NCBI GenBank assembly: GCA_011051655.1
Contig: DRKS01000006.1
Span: 1 to 64,000, forward strand
Origin: Sedimenticola sp.
Lineage (GTDB): Bacteria; Pseudomonadota; Gammaproteobacteria; Chromatiales; Chromatiaceae
DNA length: 64,000 bases
Reading direction: 5' to 3'
Below the pieces are notes generated by a model. The model saw only the letters and a program-made list of their open reading frames with translations, made no database searches and was not told the origin of the DNA. This document shows, piece by piece, positions 10,536-17,450 of the stretch; the stretch's first letter is position 1, and each line of letters opens with the position of its first letter. Position numbers and translations under genes: made by a program.

Positions 10536-10889
10536 ATGGATATTGTTTTTCTGCGCGGACTCCGCATTGACACCGTCATCGGCATCTATGACTGGGAAAG
10601 GCGCATCAGGCAGACGGTGGTGCTGGACCTGGAGATGGCCGCGGATGTAGGCAGGGCCGCGGCCACGGACAGCATCGAAGACGCGCTGGACTACAAGGCG
10701 GTGGCCAAGCGCATGATCGAATTCGTGGAGCAGAGTGAATTCCAGCTGGTGGAGACCCTGGCCGAACACTGCGCCCGGATCGTCCGCGACGAGTTCGGCG
10801 TGCCCTGGCTGCGCCTGACCCTGAACAAGGCCGGCGCGGTGCGGGGCGCCAGCGACGTGGGCGTCGTCATCGAGCGCGGCGGGCGTTGA
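10536..10889 (+). CDS. folB: dihydroneopterin aldolase FolB
   Basis: 117 residues. It has the family start MDIVFLRGLRIDTVIGIYDWER, the catalytic-core Glu of IEDALDYKAV, and the conserved Lys near the C-terminus (LNKAGAVRGASDVGV). It converts dihydroneopterin to 6-hydroxymethyl-dihydropterin in folate synthesis. It is followed directly by folK, the next enzyme of the pathway, so the two are translationally linked. Confidence 0.96.
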   Translation: MDIVFLRGLRIDTVIGIYDWERRIRQTVVLDLEMAADVGRAAATDSIEDALDYKAVAKRMIEFVEQSEFQLVETLAEHCARIVRDEFGVPWLRLTLNKAGAVRGASDVGVVIERGGR

Positions 10890-10891
10890 GG

Positions 10892-11383
10892 ATGCCCCGT
10901 GTCTGGCTCAGCATCGGCAGCAATATCGATCGCGAAAAGCATATTCGCGGCGCGCTAAGGGCGCTGCGGGACACCTTTGGCGAGCTTGTGATTTCGCGGG
11001 TGTACGAAAGCGAGGCCGTCGGCTTCCAGGGCGCGCCCTTCTACAACCTGGTGGTCGGCCTGGACACGGACTGGCCGCCTGCCGCCCTCAACCGCCATCT
11101 TCACGATATCGAGCGGGCCAACGGCCGCAGGCGGGATGGCGGGAAATTTGCCTCCCGGACCCTGGATATCGACCTGCTGACCTATGGCAACGAAGTCATT
11201 GGCGACGGCCTGATCGACGTGCCCCGGAAAGAGATCACGGAATATGCATTTGTGCTGCTTCCGTTGTCCGAGGTGGCGGGGGCCCAGCGGCATCCGGTGG
11301 ATGGCCGCACCTACCGGGAGCTGTGGGAGGCGTTCCCCCGGAACAGCCAGCCGGTGTGGCCCATCAGGTTTGATCCCGCCTGA
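10892..11383 (+). CDS. folK: 2-amino-4-hydroxy-6-hydroxymethyldihydropteridine pyrophosphokinase FolK
   Basis: 163 residues beginning MPRVWLSIGSNI, the canonical HPPK start. It has the FYNLVV and RTLDIDLLTYG motifs that bind pterin and Mg-ATP. It pyrophosphorylates the FolB product for dihydropteroate synthase. A TTG at 10886 overlaps the folB stop and is an alternative start giving two more residues; ATG is preferred because it begins the conserved sequence. Confidence 0.95.
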   Translation: MPRVWLSIGSNIDREKHIRGALRALRDTFGELVISRVYESEAVGFQGAPFYNLVVGLDTDWPPAALNRHLHDIERANGRRRDGGKFASRTLDIDLLTYGNEVIGDGLIDVPRKEITEYAFVLLPLSEVAGAQRHPVDGRTYRELWEAFPRNSQPVWPIRFDPA

Positions 11384-11500
11384 CCGCTAAAATTGTGACA
11401 CCGGTTTTGCCCTCCCTCGGAATTTATGCCGGTATTTTTCTGGTTTTGATGTATACTTTGCTTTGATTTTAGCGTGCAACCCATTGCGTGCTCTAAAAAA

Positions 11501-12367
11501 ATGCTAACCAATATCCAGCATCTCATCGGCCTGGGCAGGCCGGCGCACCCCCTGAGGCGGTACGCCCGGCTTGGGGTTTTGGCATGGCTGGCGGGCGGGC
11601 TGCTTTTCCCCGTGCTCAGCCTCTCCGCCGGCCAGGGGGATGGAAGGGCCCTGGCCCAGCGGGTCTATGACCGGGCGGATGGAAAAGACGTCAGCACCCG
11701 GGCCCTGATGGTTCTGACCGAGAAAGGCCACCGCCCCCGCCAGCGGAACATGTATACCTATGCGATGGAGAGGGGCAAGGGCGAGCGGTGGTCCCTCACC
11801 CGCTTTACCAGGCCCGCCGACATCGCGGGCACCGGCCTTCTGACCCTGGATTATCCTGGCGACAAGAGCGATCAATGGCTCTATCTGCCGGCCCTGGACC
11901 GGGTCCGGCGGATTGCATCCTCCCGCAAGGGGGGGCGCTTCGTCGGCTCCGACCTGTTCTACGAGGATCTGCGGGACAGGGAGGTCGACATGGATCATCA
12001 CCGCCTGGCGGGAAAGGGCAAGGCGGGCGGCCTGATGTGCGACATCCTCATCAGCACGCCGGTGGATCCCGGCAATTCGGTTTACTCCAGGCGGATAAGC
12101 TGGATCCACCCCAAGACCCTTGTTCCACTCCGGGTGGACTATTACCAGAAGGGGCGCAAGAAGCCGGTCAAGCGCATGAAAGTACGCAAGATCAAAAAGA
12201 TCCAGGGTTACTGGACAGTCATGGACAGCACCATGTACGACCTGAAGACCGGCCACAGGACCCGGCTGGTGACGAAGGCGATCAAATACGACCAGGGGTT
12301 GCCCGAGGCGCTGTTCTCACGCCAGGCGCTGGCGGATGATTCCAGGGAGAAGAAGTACCGTCCTTGA
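11501..12367 (+). CDS. outer membrane lipoprotein-sorting (LolA-like) protein
   Basis: About 288 residues with an N-terminal signal sequence (hydrophobic LGVLAWLAGGLLFPVLSLSA). A LolA-like beta-sheet domain follows, of the type annotated as outer membrane lipoprotein-sorting protein: RPADIAGTGLLTLDYP, then SDQWLYLPALDRVRRI and GSDLFYEDL. It probably shuttles a lipid or lipoprotein across the periplasm. A barrel gene follows 16 bp downstream and an RND exporter is encoded nearby, a recurring three-part arrangement. A GTG start at 11474 is an alternative; neither start has a clear Shine-Dalgarno. Confidence 0.75.
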   Translation: MLTNIQHLIGLGRPAHPLRRYARLGVLAWLAGGLLFPVLSLSAGQGDGRALAQRVYDRADGKDVSTRALMVLTEKGHRPRQRNMYTYAMERGKGERWSLTRFTRPADIAGTGLLTLDYPGDKSDQWLYLPALDRVRRIASSRKGGRFVGSDLFYEDLRDREVDMDHHRLAGKGKAGGLMCDILISTPVDPGNSVYSRRISWIHPKTLVPLRVDYYQKGRKKPVKRMKVRKIKKIQGYWTVMDSTMYDLKTGHRTRLVTKAIKYDQGLPEALFSRQALADDSREKKYRP

Positions 12368-12383
12368 CAGCGGGCCATAACCG

Positions 12384-13904
12384 ATGAAAGCCGTAACCCA
12401 GATTCCATGCCTTTTGCTTGCGGCCCTGCTGGTCTCTCCGGCCTGGGGGGAAGGCCGGGATATGCTCCCGCCCGAGGCGGAGGAGCAAGAAACAATCATC
12501 GAAGACGATGCCGCTGTTTTGATCGAAGAGGACGGGATCACCACGGCCATCGAAATCGAGGACGATGCCGAAGAAGCCGGGGAGACGGATGAGGTCATCC
12601 TGGAGGAGGACGGCGCGGTCATCGAAGAGGCGTTTCCCGGCGGGGAGCCGGCGGACTATGAAGATGACGCCCAGCTTGCGGACGCCGGGCGGGAACCACG
12701 GGCAAAGAGCGGCCTTTCCGCCGGCATCGACGAGGCCTGGGCGGAGGCTGGGTATGTAACGGATCCGAATGCGGCGGCCAACACCAGCGATTACCTGCAT
12801 GTCGCCTTCAGCGCCCGCTGGGACTCCGGCGGGGCCTGGGAGGCCCGGCTGGCGGGCCGGGTGGACGGCTATTACCAGTCGGGCAGCCAAAGCCCGGGGC
12901 GCACCCAACTGGATTATGGCGAGAGCTTTATCCGCTACCGGGGCGGCGACTTCCGCATCACGGCCGGCACGCAGACCATCATCTGGGGCCGCATCGATGA
13001 ACTGCCGCCGACGGACCGGCTCAGCGTTTTCGACCTCTCCCGCTTCATCCTCGATGATCTCGCAGACCGGCGCCGGGCGCAGCCCGCGGTCCGCCTGGAA
13101 TACTTCAACGACGCCGGCAAGCTCGACCTGGTCTGGCTGCCGGACTTTCGGGAAGCCAGGCTTCCGGGGCGCAGCAGCATCTGGTTCCCGGTGGACCGGC
13201 AAAAAGGCGAGCTGCTGGGGCTCGAGTCCACGCCGGCCTCGCGGGCCCTGGTCAAAGCAGGCACTTTTACCGAGCACGCCCCGGATGGCGATGGCGGCTT
13301 CGGGGCCCGCTACAGCCACACCGCATCCCAATTCGACTATGCGCTGACGATCCAAAGGGTCCGGCAGTCCACCCCCTACTACGAAATGGTCAGCCCCGGC
13401 CGTTACAAGGCCCGGTATCCGCGTTCCTGGGTGATGGGCGGCGATCTCGGCTATGAAGCGCTGGGCGCCACCTGGCGGCTGGAGGGCGCCTACCTCAGCG
13501 AGATCCCCGTTACGAAAAAGGATGCCACCTATACGACCACCGAGGGTATCGGCTGGGCGGCGGGGGTCGAGTTCTATCCGGGCGATGGCGACGTGCGCGT
13601 CAATCTGCAACTGGTGGGCAACAACCTGATCGACGCGCCCGGCATCCGTGACCGCAAGGAAACCTACAACTTCAACGGCGAGGTCGAAAGCCAGTTCGCC
13701 CACAACCGCTGGCGTGCCAAGACCCGCTTCTTCGTGGGGCTGGACAAAAAGGACATCTATCTCAATCCTGAGGTCGCCTACATCGGCTGGGAACCCCACG
13801 AGATCTATCTTGGCGCGCACTACTTCGATGGAGCAAACGGCACCCTGGGTGGTTTTCACGAAGACCACTCCCTTCTGACCCTTGGCTGGCGGGCCAAGTT
13901 CTAG
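12384..13904 (+). CDS. DUF1302-like outer membrane beta-barrel with acidic N-terminal segment
   Basis: 506 residues. A signal peptide (to about residue 23) is followed by a striking Glu/Asp-rich stretch (about 26-97, with repeats like IEEDG, ILEEDG, IEDDA). After this come about 400 residues of barrel-like alternating strands, with GTQTIIWGRIDELPPTDRLS in the position of DUF1302 'WGE.D' motifs, ending in aromatic-Lys-Phe (RAKF), a typical outer membrane assembly signal. It is the likely outer membrane partner of the LolA-like protein and the RND exporter. The acidic domain is not a usual part of the family. Confidence 0.7.
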   Translation: MKAVTQIPCLLLAALLVSPAWGEGRDMLPPEAEEQETIIEDDAAVLIEEDGITTAIEIEDDAEEAGETDEVILEEDGAVIEEAFPGGEPADYEDDAQLADAGREPRAKSGLSAGIDEAWAEAGYVTDPNAAANTSDYLHVAFSARWDSGGAWEARLAGRVDGYYQSGSQSPGRTQLDYGESFIRYRGGDFRITAGTQTIIWGRIDELPPTDRLSVFDLSRFILDDLADRRRAQPAVRLEYFNDAGKLDLVWLPDFREARLPGRSSIWFPVDRQKGELLGLESTPASRALVKAGTFTEHAPDGDGGFGARYSHTASQFDYALTIQRVRQSTPYYEMVSPGRYKARYPRSWVMGGDLGYEALGATWRLEGAYLSEIPVTKKDATYTTTEGIGWAAGVEFYPGDGDVRVNLQLVGNNLIDAPGIRDRKETYNFNGEVESQFAHNRWRAKTRFFVGLDKKDIYLNPEVAYIGWEPHEIYLGAHYFDGANGTLGGFHEDHSLLTLGWRAKF

Positions 13905-14524
13905 ATCTTGAGATTTTAGAGGAGCGGTAATGTCTCGCCAAGGTGGCGCGCTATAGCGCAAATTATATAAGGGGGATGACCTCATATAAAACCAATGTAT
14001 GGAGGTAATATGAAGACAAAAGATTTTCCTCGCGAAATATTTATTCCACCTGAAAGCAGAGGCGGAACTGGCTTAGGCCATCGAATATTATGAGGAATGC
14101 GAGAAGGGCCTTGGGCATGATTTTTCAGTTGAAGTCTATTCGGCTATTGAGCGAATCGCATCGTTTCCAAAAGCATGGCCGTTTATTGAAGAAAAAGTGA
14201 GGAGGTCTTTGGTGCGAAGGTTTCCCTATGGAATTTTATATGCCGAAGGAAACAAAGAGATATTCATAGTGGCGATCATGCACCTGCACCGGGAACCAGG
14301 CTATTGGAAACCCAGGATTTAAGGCCCTTCTTTCAATTGCCCCGCAGATTCTCCGGCCAACGGCATAAAATTCATGTTTAATCTGCGTTAGAAAAGGTGC
14401 ATGGAGACACCGTTTACAAACCCAAGGATGGAATTCGCGGCTGATTCGCTTTTAAACTGGGACTGCGGCATTACGCCGTGAGCGATTACAGACTTTCTGC
14501 AACGACAGAATCCAAAGTCACCCG
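13905..14524. other. intergenic stretch between barrel and exporter genes
   Basis: Apart from the toxin relic (14010-14322) nothing coding was recognised. A small perfect palindrome GCGCTATAGCGC lies at 13948-13959. The relic separates the LolA-like/barrel pair from the exporter, so if the three once formed one operon it has been interrupted. Confidence 0.5.
14010..14322 (+). pseudogene. broken ParE/RelE-family toxin
   Basis: The frame from 14041 reads FHLKAEAELA-stop-AIEYYEECEKGLG, then RIASFPKAWPFIEE and RRFPYGILYAE, ending HREPGYWKPRI. This is a ParE/RelE toxin signature over about 90 residues. A TAG at 14074-14076 replaces the usual Glu/Asp codon of ELxEAIxYYE. The only start (ATG 14010, with GGAGG upstream) is in another frame, so the gene also has a frameshift. 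No partner antitoxin is seen. The region is more AT-rich than its surroundings. Confidence 0.7.
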
Positions 14525-17146
14525 ATGAAAGACGAGCGCACACGCCGCACCAGGCTCGACCATTCGCGCAAACCCATTGCGATTATCCACGATGGCGTCT
14601 TCGTCTATGCAAACCCGGCGTTTCTCAAGCGCCTGGGTTACGATGATTTTGCCGGCCTCGAAGCGATCACGGCGCTTGACATGGTATCGCAGCACTATCG
14701 GGACCGGTTCCGTGATCACCTGAAGCAGGCGGAGGCTTTCCCGCAATCCCATCCGGATCTTCCCTCAACCAAGATATCGCTACGGAAGAATGACGGATCG
14801 CATCTGATAGCAATCGTACAGTCGCACCAAACGACGTTCGAGAGCGAAAAATGTATCCAGATCTGTTTTCGGACAAAAGAGGATACATCACTGAAAAACA
14901 CCATCCTCAACCTGCCATGGAAGCTTTACCTGAGTATCGTATTTTTAGTGGTTTTTACGCTCCTGCCGCCAGTGCTGCTAACACGGCTCAACATCAACAA
15001 TGCGCCAAAGGTCTTCATGCCGAAGGATGCGCCTGCCGTCATCGCCGATGATGCTTTGCGTGAGTCCTTTCCCAGTGACCAAGTCATTATCCTGCTGTTT
15101 GAAGGAGTGGCGCTATTTTCTGACGGGTTTTTACAGGCATTCGACGACCTCGCCGAAACGCTCCAATCCGACCCCAGAATAGATGACGTTATCTCGGTCA
15201 CGACCCAGGACCATATTGCCGGCAGCGTTGACGGCTTTTCAGTCGAGCCTTTGATTGACGTCGCCAAACTGGACGAGTCGCGCCCCAAACAGCGGCAGCG
15301 GCGCGTGGTCAGTGATCGTTTTGCCAAGGACATGCTTGTCGCAGGCGATGGATCCGCGCTGGCAATGGTTGTCGTGCCGGCCGCAGATGAGAACAGCATC
15401 CAGCGTCTTCGGCTTGAGGAATCCGTTCTTTCGGCGGTTGATCAAACCCGCCTGGCAGGGTATCTGAGCGCGGTCTCCGGGCAGCTTGCCGTCGATGTAG
15501 CGGAATTTCGATCCATGCTGCGGGATAATATGATCTTTATTCCGGCCAATATCGTGATTGGGCTGTCATTGATCTGGTTGTTGTTCCGCCGCTGGCTGGC
15601 CGTCGTTGTCGCCGGGGTGTCGATCGGGGTGGTCACCAGCTCCACGGTGGCCTTCTACGTCCTGTTCGATAAGCCGTTTACGCTGATTTCAAGTATTGTT
15701 CCTCCACTTCTGTCCGCTCTCACGGTCGCCACCCTGATCCACTTGTTCAATGCGTTGCACTACGCTTCCCAGCGGGGACTGGCGGGACGGTACAGGGTTA
15801 AAAAGGCGCTGGCTGAAATCCGCCGTCCGGCCATGTTCACAACCCTGACCACGGCGGCGGGCCTGGCTTCGCTCGCCACCAGCACCATTCCGCCGATAAG
15901 GGATTTCGGGCTAATTGCGGCGGGCGGCGTGGTGCTGATCTATTTCGTAGTGATTGGCATTGTGCCAAACATATTCGCCCGCTGGGACTATACGCAATGG
16001 CCCAAAAGCAAGGGAGGACTGCGGTGGATGGATGCCGCCGTGAGACGGCTGCTGCACATAGGGATTCGTTATCCCGTATGGGTGGTGGCGGTTGTTTTGG
16101 GCCTCCTGGCCATTGGCGTACCGCAGATATGGAATGTCAAAGTAGAATCCAACCTACAGGAGTTTTTTCTTGACGACCATCCGATACGGAAAGCCACGGA
16201 CCGGATCGAAGACAAATTATCAGGCACGACCTCTTTGGATGTCGTCTTCAAATCGCCTGTCCGTGACGGCCTGAAAAAAATCGGCAATCTTCGGTTGATA
16301 CGCGATTTTCAGCACTGGGTGGAAGCATCGCCGGAAGTAGACAATTCAACCTCACATGTCGATTTCATCGAGGAGATGAACTGGGCATTCAATTCCGAGA
16401 ACGCCGCTTACCGGCGCATCCCGGATGATGAAAAACTCATCAGCCAGTATCTGTTCGTCTATGATGGCGAGGACATCTATGACTTCGTTGACAGGGACTT
16501 CAAGACTTCGCATGTCAACCTGAGCATTAATGTACATGGCGCCAATGAGATCAATCGGGTCATGAACCTGGCAAGGAGCTACCTGGAAGAATCCGTAGGC
16601 CAAAAACTGGATTGGGATATTGCGGGGCATGGACGATTGTTCGCGGACCAGGTGGATCTCTTGGTGCGGGGACAGGTTCTCAGCCTTTGGACCGCACTGG
16701 GCCTTATCTTTCTTCTTATGCTGATTCTCTGGCGATCAGCAGGAGCAGCATTGTTATGCATGATTCCGAACATGTCCCCGATCCTGCTTATTTTTATAAT
16801 AATGGGCGTAACGGGAATCTGGCTGGATATTGCCACGGTCCTGATCGCAGGCATCGCCCTTGGCATTGCAGTGGATGATACAATCCATGTTTACCATGGA
16901 TTTATCCACCGTATGAAAGGCGGCGCGGCACCGGTAGTCGCGCTGTCCAGAACATTCGGGCAAGCCGGACGCGCCGTGATGACCACAACCATTATTTTGT
17001 GCGCCCAGTTCATTATTCTTCTGGTGTCACAATTTGTTCCTACAACACACTATGGATTATTAACCAGTGTGGGGCTGTGGGCAGCACTGCTCTTTGATTT
17101 ATTGTTATTGCCGGCACTATTTGTTCTCATATATCACAAGCCATGA
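14525..17146 (+). CDS. RND/MMPL-family exporter with an N-terminal PAS domain
   Basis: 873 residues. Residues about 10-118 form a PAS sensor (RKPIAIIHDGVFVYANPAFL, then LRKNDGSHLIAIVQS). The first membrane helix begins near 135. The rest is a COG1033-type RND transporter with two large periplasmic loops and two helix bundles; GIALGIAVDDTIHVYHGF near the end carries the proton-relay Asp pair. The exporter probably extracts a lipid-like substrate from the inner membrane for the LolA-like carrier. The PAS domain would lie in the cytoplasm and could gate transport. Base composition is lower in GC than the housekeeping genes. Confidence 0.82.
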   Translation: MKDERTRRTRLDHSRKPIAIIHDGVFVYANPAFLKRLGYDDFAGLEAITALDMVSQHYRDRFRDHLKQAEAFPQSHPDLPSTKISLRKNDGSHLIAIVQSHQTTFESEKCIQICFRTKEDTSLKNTILNLPWKLYLSIVFLVVFTLLPPVLLTRLNINNAPKVFMPKDAPAVIADDALRESFPSDQVIILLFEGVALFSDGFLQAFDDLAETLQSDPRIDDVISVTTQDHIAGSVDGFSVEPLIDVAKLDESRPKQRQRRVVSDRFAKDMLVAGDGSALAMVVVPAADENSIQRLRLEESVLSAVDQTRLAGYLSAVSGQLAVDVAEFRSMLRDNMIFIPANIVIGLSLIWLLFRRWLAVVVAGVSIGVVTSSTVAFYVLFDKPFTLISSIVPPLLSALTVATLIHLFNALHYASQRGLAGRYRVKKALAEIRRPAMFTTLTTAAGLASLATSTIPPIRDFGLIAAGGVVLIYFVVIGIVPNIFARWDYTQWPKSKGGLRWMDAAVRRLLHIGIRYPVWVVAVVLGLLAIGVPQIWNVKVESNLQEFFLDDHPIRKATDRIEDKLSGTTSLDVVFKSPVRDGLKKIGNLRLIRDFQHWVEASPEVDNSTSHVDFIEEMNWAFNSENAAYRRIPDDEKLISQYLFVYDGEDIYDFVDRDFKTSHVNLSINVHGANEINRVMNLARSYLEESVGQKLDWDIAGHGRLFADQVDLLVRGQVLSLWTALGLIFLLMLILWRSAGAALLCMIPNMSPILLIFIIMGVTGIWLDIATVLIAGIALGIAVDDTIHVYHGFIHRMKGGAAPVVALSRTFGQAGRAVMTTTIILCAQFIILLVSQFVPTTHYGLLTSVGLWAALLFDLLLLPALFVLIYHKP

Positions 17147-17450
17147 TATGGTGGATTCCATGTGTTCGCTCAAGCATGCAGGGCAGGCCAGCGACGCCTA
17201 AACAAGGACCGCTGCCCTGAAATATATTCTTATGAAAGCCACCCCCTATCTTTCTCGGAACACAATATACCTTTGTGTCACGGAAACTTTGAATGAACCA
17301 GAGCTTCATAAAAGCAATCCCACGTTTATATTCCGGGTTTTATACCATTGCCATAAAACACCGGGCCTAACATAAAAAAATCGATCTGTTTGTCACCTTA
17401 CTGCCTCGCGACCAGACAACAACAGCGATAATCAACCCAGGACAACAGCT
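17147..17450. other. AT-richer intergenic leader of prsT
   Basis: 304 bp without a coding signal. No convincing sigma-54 or sigma-70 element was found by eye; an AGGA-type ribosome site precedes the prsT start. It could include a terminator for the exporter, but no clear hairpin was seen. Confidence 0.4.
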
